Shown here in pieces: positions 46,198 to 55,488 of a stretch of DNA of 64,000 nt (positions are counted from its first letter, which is position 1; each line of letters opens with the position of its first letter). The DNA comes from Filimonas effusa (GTDB lineage: Bacteria > Bacteroidota > Bacteroidia > Chitinophagales > Chitinophagaceae). The stretch is taken from positions 2,356,001 to 2,420,000 of the forward strand of contig NZ_SDHZ01000001.1 in NCBI RefSeq assembly GCF_004118675.1. Reading direction: 5' to 3'. The notes under the pieces were generated by a model. The model was not told where the DNA came from. It saw only the letters and a list, made by a program, of their open reading frames with translations, and searched no databases. The translations under genes were made by a program, and so were the position numbers.

Positions 46198-48005
46198 ACG
46201 TCGTCATTTAAAGGAAACAGCAGGTCTACCTGAGTTCCCGCATTCTTCTTGCTGCTGATGTGCAGGCTGCCGTTGTTTTTCTGAACCATAACACGGCAAA
46301 GATTCAAGCCAAAGCCTGTGCTGGTATTACCATCCGCATCCTGTTGCACGCCCGTTTCACCTTCTGTTTGTAAACCAGCCAGCAGTTGTTCATCCATACC
46401 GATGCCGGTATCTTCTATCTGCAAGCTGCATTGCGTGCTGTTTCCGGTAGCGGTGATGGAAACCCTGCCGCCGGCAGGCGTGTATTTAATAGCGTTATCA
46501 AGCAGATTACGCAAAACGATCTTCATTGAATTAAGATCCGCCTTTATAAAATAACCAGGCGGGACCGACTGTTGTAACTCTATTTGCTTGTTAGCAGCAA
46601 TAGGCTGGTAGTCGAAATACACCTGCTGTACAATAGCCTGCAATTGCAGCCGCTGTGGATGGAAAAGGAGCTGATTGGTTTGGCTAAGCGTCCAGTTAAG
46701 CAGGTTATCGAGCAGGGCATAAGTATTTCCGGCAATATGCTGCGCGTTTGCAAGCACCTCATTGGTTTCACTCATCACTCCCTTTGACAGGGCTGTTTTA
46801 ATTTTGGCGAGGTTTGTTTTCAATGAATAAATCGGTGAGCGGAGGTCATGGGCCACAATACTGTAAAGCCTGTCCTTCGTTTTGTTTAACAGATCCAGCG
46901 CATCTTTCTGCTCTACAATAATTTTGTTTTTGCGCCGGGTTATGGTATAGGCAACCAGCGAAAACCCTGCTATCGCTAAAAAGCCAATGGCAACTGCTAA
47001 TAAGGTGTTTCGTTGCCACCGCTGCGTTTTCAACTGTGCATTACTTACAAGTGCCTGCTGTTCCAACAGGTGAATTTTGTTCTCTTTGATCTGTGCGGTG
47101 AATTTCTTTTCCTGGCTGGCCAGTTTCCAGATATTATCCCGGTTCCAGGCACTATCGTGCAGGGTTTCGTATTGTTTTCGGTACTGCAAAGCCTCTTTAA
47201 ACCTGTTCCTGTTCTCTTCCACTACGGCCATATTCAGGTAGGCGCTTTTAAGCGCTTCAAGATCGCCTGCCCGTTTTGCAAACAGCAGTGATTTCTCAAA
47301 ACAGGGAATGGCCTTACTGTCCAGGTATTGGTTGTAGTAAAGATTCGCGAGGTTCATGTAGTTCATAGCCAGGCCAAACGTATCGCGCAACTGCTCATTT
47401 ACCGTTAACGTTTGTTTGAAATCGTTCTCTGCCTCCGCGTATCGCTCCATATGAAACAGGCAGAGACCGCTATTCTGGTATACGGCACTCGCGCTATAGA
47501 GATCGTTATACTTCTGAAATGTTTGTTTCCAGCTATCAAAATAGTGTAATGCCTGTTTAAAATCACTTAACTCAAGATAACATTCCCCCAGGTTAGTGTA
47601 AATATTAGATCGTATGATAGTATCCAGCTGTGCATTACCCAGCAACTGCTTATATTCTGCTATGGCCTGGGTGTACAGCTTTTTATAGTATAAGACCTTT
47701 GCCTTTATAAAATAAGCGTATTGGCGACCGGAGCCATCGCTGCCGGTGTCGGTTTGGGTAATTGCGTATAAAGCATGCGTATAAGCGCTATCGAGCTCAC
47801 CGCTCAATAGCGCTTCAATACTGTGATGAAGCCCCTGCCGGTAACCTGTATTGCTGCCAGGTTTATGCTGGCAAACATCACAAACAGCAATTAATCGCTG
47901 TTTTAGATTAACAGGCAGGCGAACTGTTTGCTGCGCGTGCGCAAAGGCGGTTCCAATAAAAATAACTGAAACAATAGCTACAGCAAGCTTACATAAGTAT
48001 TTCAT
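46194..48005 (-). CDS. TPR-containing sensor histidine kinase
   Basis: A 603-residue sensor. A signal peptide (MKYLCKLAVAIVSVIFIGTA) leads to a periplasmic part with tetratricopeptide repeats (about 90-290, e.g. SNIYTNLGECYLELSDFKQA). One membrane helix (NTLLAVAIGFLAIAGFSLVA) precedes HisKA (YSIVAHDLRSPIYSLK, phosphoacceptor His near 385) and HATPase (NLLDNAIKYTPAGG, DTGIGMDEQLL, GFGLNLCRVMV). It probably detects a protein or peptide cue through the repeats. It is coupled to the LytTR regulator. The signal is unknown. Confidence 0.92.
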   Translation of the reverse strand: MKYLCKLAVAIVSVIFIGTAFAHAQQTVRLPVNLKQRLIAVCDVCQHKPGSNTGYRQGLHHSIEALLSGELDSAYTHALYAITQTDTGSDGSGRQYAYFIKAKVLYYKKLYTQAIAEYKQLLGNAQLDTIIRSNIYTNLGECYLELSDFKQALHYFDSWKQTFQKYNDLYSASAVYQNSGLCLFHMERYAEAENDFKQTLTVNEQLRDTFGLAMNYMNLANLYYNQYLDSKAIPCFEKSLLFAKRAGDLEALKSAYLNMAVVEENRNRFKEALQYRKQYETLHDSAWNRDNIWKLASQEKKFTAQIKENKIHLLEQQALVSNAQLKTQRWQRNTLLAVAIGFLAIAGFSLVAYTITRRKNKIIVEQKDALDLLNKTKDRLYSIVAHDLRSPIYSLKTNLAKIKTALSKGVMSETNEVLANAQHIAGNTYALLDNLLNWTLSQTNQLLFHPQRLQLQAIVQQVYFDYQPIAANKQIELQQSVPPGYFIKADLNSMKIVLRNLLDNAIKYTPAGGRVSITATGNSTQCSLQIEDTGIGMDEQLLAGLQTEGETGVQQDADGNTSTGFGLNLCRVMVQKNNGSLHISSKKNAGTQVDLLFPLNDDV

Positions 48006-48012
48006 AACCGTA

Positions 48013-48426
48013 TCAGGTTCTTACCACACCAGTAACAGTACCGCGGGAAGTCTGGGGATCGCCGATCACAAACTGCGCCAATGTAGTTTGTGCTTCAACG
48101 CCATCATTAATGGCATAAGTAATATCCAGTGCCCATAATGAATAGGTATCCACTTCAGCAGAGGGCTCATCATAGTCAATGGCGATAAGCCGGGCTGAAA
48201 CGTTTCCTGCTTCGGTAGCGATCTCCGTTATATTCCCGAAATCCTTATTCAGGCTAGGTTCAACACCATCGGGGATATAAACGTGAATAAGCAAACGATA
48301 CTGCTTTTCCATTTGTGGTTCCGGGAAAAGTGCGACGAGTGGTTCCAGTGCGTTTGGGTTAACAAGCCCTGAGGCAAAAAGATTCTGTTTGTAGCTGATG
48401 ATTGCTGTTGGGTTAGAGGTGCTCAT
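48013..48426 (-). CDS. Hypothetical protein
   Basis: A 137-residue cytosolic protein from ATG 48426; the longer frame adds 44 non-homologous residues. The sequence has SGLVNPNALEPLVALFPEPQ and AEVDTYSLWALDITYAINDG. No family was recognised. It stops 7 bp before the kinase gene on the same strand, so it may share its transcript. It is divergent from the gene starting at 48647. Confidence 0.6.
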   Translation of the reverse strand: MSTSNPTAIISYKQNLFASGLVNPNALEPLVALFPEPQMEKQYRLLIHVYIPDGVEPSLNKDFGNITEIATEAGNVSARLIAIDYDEPSAEVDTYSLWALDITYAINDGVEAQTTLAQFVIGDPQTSRGTVTGVVRT

Positions 48427-48646
48427 GTTTTTTTTTGGGGTGTTCGTTTGGTCAAAGAATATTGATGAAAACAAACATACCCAAATAAGTTTAATAATCA
48501 AAAAACTACCGCTTATTCCTCTAAAACGGCAACCCGTGCCATTTACAGGGGAAACCATGACCTGGTAAACTAGCTTTATGACACACTTACCAACAATACA
48601 TCGGGACGAGCCATAACTAATTTATCCTACGAATAACCATATCCTT

Positions 48647-49267
48647 ATGCCTGACATTAAACTAAATTTCGTTAACGACTCAAACGATAAAAATAATTCA
48701 CAGATTGTTATTTTCCAGAATAATGAAAGCTTTCCTTTTGGCGACGCTGTGGTTGCCTGGACAGTAATTCAGAATTGCGGAGCGGGATGGAACCATCCTT
48801 TCAGCTACCCTATGAAAAACACTATTGCTGCCGGTGACTCCTGGGGCAACTTCAGCCCGCAACTGACGGCAGACAATGGTCAACGGTTCAGCATAATAGA
48901 AGACACTTCCGGCGATATACTAAAGTTAACAGGGGAATCGACCGACCTGAAAGAGATAGAGGTATTAAACGCATTGGAACGCGGTGCGGTTAGCGCCAAC
49001 ATTTATAAAGACGGCAAGCTGCTGGCTATTAAAACAGATATTGCTCCAGGTCAGAAAGCGGTATTTCAATTCAAACCTACTATCTGGATTGGCGTTGCTT
49101 CGCAGGTACAAGAGGGTGAAATAGTTAATTCGGCTGTTGTATCGCAGATAAATACCGAGATATCACTTTTGGGCCTTAAAAGCGCTGATATCGTGATGAG
49201 AGGCGGCGGACCGGGGCACGAAGCTGCTCCATATACTTTTTCGCTGGAGAACATAGTGTACGCCTGA
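48647..49267 (+). CDS. Hypothetical protein
   Basis: A 206-residue protein with no signal peptide. It starts with a beta-rich segment (DIKLNFVNDSNDKNNSQIVI, DAVVAWTVIQNCGAGWNHPF) and ends DIVMRGGGPGHEAAPYTFSL. The phrase FVNDSNDKNNSQIVIFQ recalls small proteins next to PixA/AidA-type inclusion-body genes, but I cannot confirm this. Followed 59 bp later by another unknown gene on the same strand. Function not assigned. Confidence 0.6.
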   Translation: MPDIKLNFVNDSNDKNNSQIVIFQNNESFPFGDAVVAWTVIQNCGAGWNHPFSYPMKNTIAAGDSWGNFSPQLTADNGQRFSIIEDTSGDILKLTGESTDLKEIEVLNALERGAVSANIYKDGKLLAIKTDIAPGQKAVFQFKPTIWIGVASQVQEGEIVNSAVVSQINTEISLLGLKSADIVMRGGGPGHEAAPYTFSLENIVYA

Positions 49268-49326
49268 TAATACCACGTACCCTTACCTTATAACCACCCG
49301 GCTCCTAACCAGTTTAACTGTATGTT

Positions 49327-50406
49327 ATGGCTGAGTTCATTATCGATAACGCTATCAGAATTACAACCCGATTTTACTATAACGGGCATGATGCAGGAGA
49401 AACACAGCTTTCAGTTTCTTATAGCATTTACGCACCTGTTAAAAGCAATATACCTGCCATGACGGGGCAGCTTACCGGAAACGCCCTGCAGCAGGTAGAC
49501 ATTAAAACTTCAAACGGCATGTTTATAAAGGGACAGTTGAATACTACACTTGCAGAAGCGGAAATGATGTTAAATGCCAACCTGTTTTACAGCTTTGCAG
49601 CAAGCCGGGCCTCACAGTATCATTTTGAGGGCACTGTAGCTACAGGAGCGGGCAAAATCCCCCCGGGCCCGCCTCCTTACCCGCTCGTGCTGCCTCCTCA
49701 GTCTATAGAAGCTGCCGGCCCCATCAGCACAGATCTTATTGTAACCGCATTGCTATTCCCTTATATCAACATAGGCCGGGAGGTAACAAAAACAACCCAG
49801 GACGCCTGGCTTTATTTTATAGAATATAACACTGCCGAAGCTCCGGCGGATTCGTTATATCACCAGCTGATAGCGCCTGCACAAACAAAAGACCGCAATG
49901 CTATGGAACAACTGGCCATGGCCTTTCTGCAAGACCAGGATGCCGCTACCAGCCAGTATTTTGAACATATTGTAAACATCCCTGTACCTTTCCGCCGCTT
50001 CCCTCTTTTATACGATGCAATAGCGTATGGACACAGGGGCGACACCTATGAAAACACCTTACTAAAACACCTGAACCTTACCGATACTGAAGAACTGAAA
50101 GCCTGGGTATCTGCTATCGATATTGCGGTAGCAGACCAGGTTTGGCAGAATTACTTTGCACTTACCATTATCGCCGGATACAACGCTGAGCTTTTTATAC
50201 AGCTTAATAAAATAATCCTGCTGCATCATCTTTTGCAAAAGTTGTATGTAAAACCTCTGCCCTCTTTTGTAAAAGATATCGAGGCCTTATACCCGGCCCT
50301 CTTAAAAGCAACGATCCTATTGCCTGGTATCCCGACTAATGGGAGGCAGCCCGTTTTTCCGCTTCCACCCTATGCAAACTCGTATTCGAATATTGTTAGC
50401 AATTGA
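49327..50406 (+). CDS. Hypothetical protein
   Basis: A 359-residue protein without signal peptide. The N-terminal half is beta-rich (QLSVSYSIYAPVKSNIPAMT), a proline-rich hinge (GKIPPGPPPYPLVLPPQSIE) follows, and the C-terminal half is helical (WLYFIEYNTAEAPADSLYHQ, LIQLNK-type helices). No family was recognised. It is probably co-transcribed with the gene at 48647. A large hairpin lies 24 bp after the stop. Confidence 0.6.
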   Translation: MAEFIIDNAIRITTRFYYNGHDAGETQLSVSYSIYAPVKSNIPAMTGQLTGNALQQVDIKTSNGMFIKGQLNTTLAEAEMMLNANLFYSFAASRASQYHFEGTVATGAGKIPPGPPPYPLVLPPQSIEAAGPISTDLIVTALLFPYINIGREVTKTTQDAWLYFIEYNTAEAPADSLYHQLIAPAQTKDRNAMEQLAMAFLQDQDAATSQYFEHIVNIPVPFRRFPLLYDAIAYGHRGDTYENTLLKHLNLTDTEELKAWVSAIDIAVADQVWQNYFALTIIAGYNAELFIQLNKIILLHHLLQKLYVKPLPSFVKDIEALYPALLKATILLPGIPTNGRQPVFPLPPYANSYSNIVSN

Positions 50407-50430
50407 AGGTTAACACAACTTTGGGCGTAA

Positions 50431-50488
50431 AGGAATATAAGCGGCGGCGACAACAATGTAAACATTGTATGTATCCGCCGCTAATTCC
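50431..50488. terminator. Large composite hairpin
   Basis: AGGAAT/ATTCCT, AGCGGCGG/CCGCCGCT and ACAATGT/ACATTGT nest into a long stem over 58 bp, 24 bp after the gene ending at 50406. No T-run follows, so it may be an extragenic palindrome or a factor-dependent terminator. Confidence 0.5.
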
Positions 50489-50596
50489 TGATTATGCAGG
50501 TTGATGGTCAATATGTACATTCCGGCCACATAATTCTTCATAAATGATATACAGGATGCTTAACTTTAGCATCTGTTTTTACCAATATCCTTTCCA

Positions 50597-51286
50597 ATGA
50601 ATAAGAAAGATTGGAGTAGCCGCCTGCAACAACTAAAAGTTGTTATTCGCAACCCGGAACATATTGAAGAAGCCAGGCAAGTTATATTGAATTTACATAG
50701 TATGCTGTTTGTTTCCCAAATGTCGGGGTGCAGTTCACCAACCTTTGAAGACGAATTATGGGAAGGTTTAACAGAACCTGTTCTAAGAAAAGCCACCAAC
50801 AGCAAAGGAAGAACCATCCTTTACGGGCTTTGGCACTCTTCCAGAATAGAGGACATCACCATGAGTTTACTCGTAGCCGGTAAAAACCAGTTATTTGAAG
50901 AAGGCAACTGGCGGAAACGAATAAACAGCCCTGTTTCACATACCGGCAATTCCCTTGATACCAGAGAAATACTGCGCTTGTCTCAAAAGATAGATATCGG
51001 GGCGCTGCAACATTACCGGGCTGCAGTAGGACGCCAGTCGAGAGCGATCATCAATGGTTTACAGCAGGGTGAGTTAAAGCGTAAAATATACAAGCAAAAC
51101 CTGCAGCGGATTATAGACGAACAGGCTGTTGACAATGTGCCGTCGGCCAACTGGCTGATAGACTTCTGGGGGAGAAAAGATGTTGCCGGCATCATTCTCA
51201 TGCCCTGCCTCCGGCACCAGCTGATCCATATTAATGAATCGATGCAGGCAAAGAGCAAGGGATCAAGAATGATCACCAGTCCATAA
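50597..51286 (+). CDS. DinB-like four-helix metal-binding protein
   Basis: A 229-residue cytosolic protein. Three separated histidines in LNLHSMLF, ILYGLWHSSRIEDITMSLLV and LMPCLRHQLIHINESM fit the metal site of the DinB/YfiT-like helical superfamily. Many members are thiol- or metal-dependent transferases; this one's activity is unknown. Convergent with the HMA-like gene, with stops overlapping by 14 bp. Confidence 0.6.
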   Translation: MNKKDWSSRLQQLKVVIRNPEHIEEARQVILNLHSMLFVSQMSGCSSPTFEDELWEGLTEPVLRKATNSKGRTILYGLWHSSRIEDITMSLLVAGKNQLFEEGNWRKRINSPVSHTGNSLDTREILRLSQKIDIGALQHYRAAVGRQSRAIINGLQQGELKRKIYKQNLQRIIDEQAVDNVPSANWLIDFWGRKDVAGIILMPCLRHQLIHINESMQAKSKGSRMITSP

Positions 51287-51485
51287 CCTGGCAATGGTAG
51301 CCTAGAGCCTTCACTTTCTCAACTATGAGGTCCGGGTAAATGACAATGCCTTCTAAACGCAATACCTTGTCACAATCCTCCAGATCTATATTAATGGCGA
51401 GCTCCTTAAAGTCGTTTAGCAGGCTTTCTTTTACCCGTTGTGCCTGCTCCTTTTCCATAATATTGGTTTTGAATACACCTATCAT
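51273..51485 (-). CDS. Small HMA-like (ferredoxin-fold) protein without CxxC
   Basis: A 70-residue protein (MIGVFKTNIMEKEQAQRVKE, later DLIVEKVKALGYHCQVMDW) with the beta-alpha-beta pattern of heavy-metal-associated domains but no CxxC metal motif. A second Met (51458) is a possible start. It follows the siderophore-interacting protein by 28 bp on the same strand. Probably a small protein-interaction or degenerate metal-sensing fold. Confidence 0.6.
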   Translation of the reverse strand: MIGVFKTNIMEKEQAQRVKESLLNDFKELAINIDLEDCDKVLRLEGIVIYPDLIVEKVKALGYHCQVMDW

Positions 51486-51513
51486 TTTTGTAACTGTTGT
51501 TAAGTTGGGAATT

Positions 51514-52242
51514 TTATAAACCTACGCTGCCTTCTGCCCAATACCCCTGCAGCTTTATTTTCTTAGCGCTTATACCGTATTTTTTAAGCATTGTTCTGAA
51601 ACGCTGTATAGCAGGTATATTGCCTGTAAGATAAAAGACAGAGCGATTGAACAGATCAGGCTCAGCCTGCATACGGGCCTCCAACCAGGCTATAGCATTT
51701 GCACCGTGTGTTGCCGGCGTTTTAAGAACAGTGTCCACTTCGTAGCCCAATGCAGCAGGAATATGCCTATTGCATTCATTCAGTTCAAACAGGGCTCTGA
51801 CCGTTCCCTGCTGTTTTTCAAGTTCAGCCAGCAGTATACTGTAAAAACTCAGGCTGGTTTCATCGCCAAAGAAAAAATGATGCTGTTCATCTTCTTCATA
51901 CAACCTGCGACCACCCGGTAACGACACCTTCAGGCGGTCGGTTAGTTTTAGCCGGCTTACCAGGTCGCTGCCGGGTCCGCCGCCATGTATATGAAAGATA
52001 ATTTCAAACTCCCCTTCATCGCAGTTAAATGTAGCGGGTGTATAGTGTCGCAGCTCTTTATCGCCCACCCGGAAAACCATGGAGGCGCCCGGGTGGATAG
52101 CGATCTTCTCCAGTTCAGCGGCAAATGTTATGATCCTGATCTCAGGCCCCAGGTTTTCTATTCTTTTCACCTCAACATCGAGGTATTTGGATGCCAGCAG
52201 GTTCTCCATCTGGTCGGCGATCCATTTAGGTACGTTAGGCAT
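51514..52242 (-). CDS. Siderophore-interacting protein (SIP) family ferric reductase
   Basis: A 242-residue flavin-reductase-fold protein that would release iron from siderophores. Typical motifs are RVGDKELRHYTPATFNCDEG (FAD binding), HIHGGGPGSDLVSRL, FFGDETSLSFYSILLAELEK (NAD(P)H side) and the C-terminal YWAEGSVGL. The protein starts at 52242. An AraC regulator gene lies upstream (126 bp) on the same strand and may control it. It is cytosolic. Confidence 0.88.
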   Translation of the reverse strand: MPNVPKWIADQMENLLASKYLDVEVKRIENLGPEIRIITFAAELEKIAIHPGASMVFRVGDKELRHYTPATFNCDEGEFEIIFHIHGGGPGSDLVSRLKLTDRLKVSLPGGRRLYEEDEQHHFFFGDETSLSFYSILLAELEKQQGTVRALFELNECNRHIPAALGYEVDTVLKTPATHGANAIAWLEARMQAEPDLFNRSVFYLTGNIPAIQRFRTMLKKYGISAKKIKLQGYWAEGSVGL

Positions 52243-52367
52243 ATGCGTTTATTAAGATTGAAATGATGAGAGCTCTTTTAAGCCTATGATCCATCCCTTG
52301 TTCTGATAGTGCAAAGGACGTATAACAATAAGCCTCAAACAATAAACAAATCAGAGATATAGTTGGA

Positions 52368-53228
52368 CTATTTACGGTATCCACTCCTGAACTTCAGTGG
52401 AGACATACCTGCAGTTTTGGTAAAGAGGCGTATGAAGTAAGTGACGTCATTAAAGCCGAGCAGATGGGCAATTTCCTTTACTGTTACATTGGTATAGAAA
52501 AGCATTCTTTTGGCTTCAAGAATGATTTCCTGGTGAATCCAGTAACTTACCGGGCGTCCCGTGGTTTCCTTCACCATCTCGTTCAAATAAGAGGGAGAAA
52601 TGTTTAGTGCTGCCGCATATTCAGATGGCTTTTTCATATCCCGGAAGCTTACCAAAAGCAGGCTCTTAAACTGACGGGTGATTGTTGCAGGACGCAGCAT
52701 AGTTTCTTCCGGTGGGCTTTCATTTCCGCAGGTATCGGCAAACAGGCTGATACACACTTCGAGCATGGCTTCCAATGCTTTCCCGCTTATATCGTTACCG
52801 GTGCTTTTTTCAAGGTTTTTAAGCAGTTGAAAGCTCTCGCGAAAAAGGATGCTTTTTGAAGCATCAAGACGTATTGGCGCATTGCGCATGGCGAAGCCGG
52901 AGAGCAGCGCACGAAACGTTTCATTAATATAGGAGGCATCTACTGCAAGTGTCCATGCGCTTGCATCATCTGCAAGAACGCCATTATGCACCTGTCCGGG
53001 AAGCACACAAAAGATGGAACAGCCTGAAAGTGTGATTTCCCGGAAATCAACATTCACCTTTGTCCAACCTGACACCTGGAAGAAGAAGATATAACTATCA
53101 TCTCTATGTGCCTGGTCGCCGTAAGTATTGATATGATAATGCGTGAGCTTTATCAGCATAAAGCGCTTCGCTGCTATGTCGTGCAGGTGATAAAATGGTA
53201 TGACGGGCTTCTTCTGCTTTGCGGGCAT
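52368..53228 (-). CDS. AraC-family transcriptional regulator
   Basis: A 286-residue protein with an N-terminal cupin-like effector region (YIFFFQVSGWTKVNVDFREI) and a C-terminal double HTH (about 190-286: SEYAAALNISPSYLNEMVKE, VKEIAHLLGFNDVTYFIRLF). It sits upstream of the SIP gene and may regulate it, as AraC regulators do for iron-uptake genes. The ligand is unknown. Confidence 0.9.
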   Translation of the reverse strand: MPAKQKKPVIPFYHLHDIAAKRFMLIKLTHYHINTYGDQAHRDDSYIFFFQVSGWTKVNVDFREITLSGCSIFCVLPGQVHNGVLADDASAWTLAVDASYINETFRALLSGFAMRNAPIRLDASKSILFRESFQLLKNLEKSTGNDISGKALEAMLEVCISLFADTCGNESPPEETMLRPATITRQFKSLLLVSFRDMKKPSEYAAALNISPSYLNEMVKETTGRPVSYWIHQEIILEAKRMLFYTNVTVKEIAHLLGFNDVTYFIRLFTKTAGMSPLKFRSGYRK

Positions 53229-53308
53229 AATTGGCGCAAGCTAACATAACAGGTGTTCACAAAACAGGATTATTTACGGTAAGAGATGGACAAATCGCGG
53301 TTTACGAT

Positions 53309-53851
53309 TTACTTCAAATAATCATTGGTATTGATCACGGATGCATAGAAATAATTCAGTGCGGCAAGGAATGCAGTTTGTACGTCGCCGGCCTTTACAG
53401 CGGTTTCGTTTATATCCAGATCTTTGGTAGCACAGGCATCGCCGATAACAGTACAATTGAAGCCGTAATCTTTAGCGGCGCGCGTAGTAGCATCTATGCA
53501 CATGTGTGTCATCATCCCGCAAATAACCAGGTCGGTTATCTGCTGCGAATGGAGGTATTGCAATAAGCCGGTTTCCCTGAAACTGTTGGGATAGTGTTTT
53601 GTGAATAGCTTTTCTCCTGCTAACGGCATTACGGCCTGATGAATTTCTGCACCTGCTGTTCCTGGCACGAAAAACGTTGCACCCGGGCGGTTGGCAATGT
53701 GTTGAATATGGATGCACAGTTGCTGTTGTTTCCTGGAATATTCCAGGATGCGTGCGGCATTGGCTGCGGCTTTATCGGGGTTGATAAGCGGCGCTGCACC
53801 ATTGGCGAAATAGTCGTTTTGAATGTCGATAACAAGGAGGGCTGTGTTCAT
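53309..53851 (-). CDS. Isochorismatase-family cysteine hydrolase
   Basis: A 180-residue alpha/beta hydrolase of the isochorismatase superfamily from ATG 53851; the longer frame adds 16 non-family residues. Triad residues are apparent: Asp in ALLVIDIQNDYF, Lys in KLFTKHYPNSF, Cys in VICGMMTHMCIDATTRAA. Most stand-alone members are nicotinamidase-like or act on amides, and the substrate cannot be told. Confidence 0.9.
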   Translation of the reverse strand: MNTALLVIDIQNDYFANGAAPLINPDKAAANAARILEYSRKQQQLCIHIQHIANRPGATFFVPGTAGAEIHQAVMPLAGEKLFTKHYPNSFRETGLLQYLHSQQITDLVICGMMTHMCIDATTRAAKDYGFNCTVIGDACATKDLDINETAVKAGDVQTAFLAALNYFYASVINTNDYLK

Positions 53852-54109
53852 TTTTATGATGGGCATTGGAGAACAACAAAGATATAGCGCGAAAAGCACT
53901 AAATTTTTCTTATTTCATTTTTGATACGCCGCAAAGGTTTTTACCGTATCAGGCAATAGCTGCCGTTCGCTTTGAGTATATTGATCGTTCTAATATAAAG
54001 CGTAGTCTTTCGTAGATGGCTTAAGGGTACGTTTTTGTGAAGCAAATTGGAAGCGAAACGGGAAAAACATAAGTTGCCCGTTTCCCTGGGCGCCCCCAGG
54101 GTATTGTTT

Positions 54110-54787
54110 TTAACGATTAAAGGTCCCAAAATGGCAGACAGGGACATGAAGAGGCCCTCCCATTAGGGACGGCTGGTCATGTGTGGCTACTAAAGGATCA
54201 CATTCTTCTACAAGGGCTGCCTTATAGGGCCTTCCACGCGCAGATATGGCTAGGCAGGACAATACTGTTGCTGTATGATGATATTCTGTAGCAGACGGCT
54301 GCAGACCACAGGACTTTACTTGTGAAAAATGGGAAGGACCAGTAACTGTTTGAGTGGTTGCAGCAAAAGATATTTCTTTTAAAGAACGACTGGCTGAAAA
54401 GGAAGATCGCAGGGGTATGCCAGCAGCTCTGGCTTCGGCCACCTCCGTATTTCTCAAATACCTGTGAACGGCGAAGTCCAATACCTTTTTCACTTGTTCT
54501 GTGGAGAAACCTGCTGTCATCATCTGGTGGCCGACGCCTACCAGCTGACGATAAACGGGGTAACTGCGTTTCAACTGTGGAATGAGCTGATAATACCAGG
54601 CGGCCAGAACAGAAGCCTGGGCCAGGTTGGCGGCACTTTTCCTGCTGCCTGCGAAGGCGGGATCGGCTAACCAGCGTTCGCGGGTGAGATTGCTTTTCAT
54701 ACGAACACAGCCTATTCCGCATCTCTTGTAAAAAGAGATGCCCTGAATGGTTATTTCCCATAGAAAGGGGCCGTTTTGTTTGGCCAT
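54110..54787 (-). CDS. Hypothetical conserved protein
   Basis: A 225-residue protein beginning MAKQNGPFLWEITIQGISFY, a start typical of a family of small proteins frequent in Chitinophagaceae (MxKQxG, then TIGxIxFYK) whose function is unknown. Basic segments (SRKSAANLAQASVLAAWYYQ) and a compositionally looser C-terminal half follow. A competing frame (54222-54761) overlaps but lacks the family start. Lone gene. Confidence 0.6.
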   Translation of the reverse strand: MAKQNGPFLWEITIQGISFYKRCGIGCVRMKSNLTRERWLADPAFAGSRKSAANLAQASVLAAWYYQLIPQLKRSYPVYRQLVGVGHQMMTAGFSTEQVKKVLDFAVHRYLRNTEVAEARAAGIPLRSSFSASRSLKEISFAATTQTVTGPSHFSQVKSCGLQPSATEYHHTATVLSCLAISARGRPYKAALVEECDPLVATHDQPSLMGGPLHVPVCHFGTFNR

Positions 54788-54891
54788 GACTGTGTTTTTG
54801 GGAGACGATTATAAGAATTTAAAAAGAACAAAACAATGACATTTGTCATATTCAGCAAATTCCCTCTACCTGTATGCAGCCTTGTATGTAG

Positions 54892-55488
54892 TTAAGGTTG
54901 CATTTTAGGAACAATTTTATAATCGCTATCATTGATGCCCTGCACGCCCCGCGGTTTTTTCTTTGCGGGAACCGTATCCTTCCGGACCGGATTAACGGGA
55001 GGCAAAAGCTGTGTGGGCTGTGGCAACGGCGGTGTTGGCGCAGTGGTATCGGGCTGTGTTGACTGCTGCTGCAATACGGGAGAAGTGGTATCTACCGGCC
55101 TCTTTGGCATTACAAGAGGAGAAGCTACAGGATTACTCCGGCGCGGCTGACCAGGTGGATCAACTGGCTGTACGGGCGTTAGCGGTGTGCTGTCTGTTTG
55201 CGTTTGTACTGGTGTGGAAGGAAGTACCTTATCTTGTTTTTGGGGTTTGATAAAATAAATAAGAACAATAGTGGCTACGATGAAACCAAGTAGTCCCAGT
55301 TTACCACCCTTCGTGTTACGGGGGCGTGTTGGTGGGGGAAGCGGCGGTGTTTGGGCACTACCATCTGAGGGCATATCGGCATCGAGCTGGTCCTTTATAC
55401 GCAACCAGATAGCATCGGCCATATCGGGCACGGGAAGCTGCTCCAGTTTGGAGGCTATCTGCCGTTCGTATAAAGGTTGTTCATTCAT
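54892..55488 (-). CDS. Single-pass membrane, proline-rich putative anti-sigma protein
   Basis: A 198-residue protein from ATG 55488, which overlaps the sigma factor stop (ATGA). It has a short cytoplasmic part (LPVPDMADAIWLRIKDQL), one membrane helix (LGLLGFIVATIVLIYFI) and a long Pro/Thr-rich extracytoplasmic tail (TPVQTQTDSTPLTPVQPVDP). Anti-sigma proteins in Bacteroidota often follow ECF sigma genes in this coupled way. No FecR or zinc-binding HxxxCxxC motif is seen, so the anti-sigma role is inferred from order and topology. Confidence 0.7.
   Translation of the reverse strand: MNEQPLYERQIASKLEQLPVPDMADAIWLRIKDQLDADMPSDGSAQTPPLPPPTRPRNTKGGKLGLLGFIVATIVLIYFIKPQKQDKVLPSTPVQTQTDSTPLTPVQPVDPPGQPRRSNPVASPLVMPKRPVDTTSPVLQQQSTQPDTTAPTPPLPQPTQLLPPVNPVRKDTVPAKKKPRGVQGINDSDYKIVPKMQP

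Noticed and set aside
54222-54761. Alternative frame in the hypothetical gene region 54110-54787
   Set aside because: The other frame has the recognisable family start MAKQNG; this one is a shadow.
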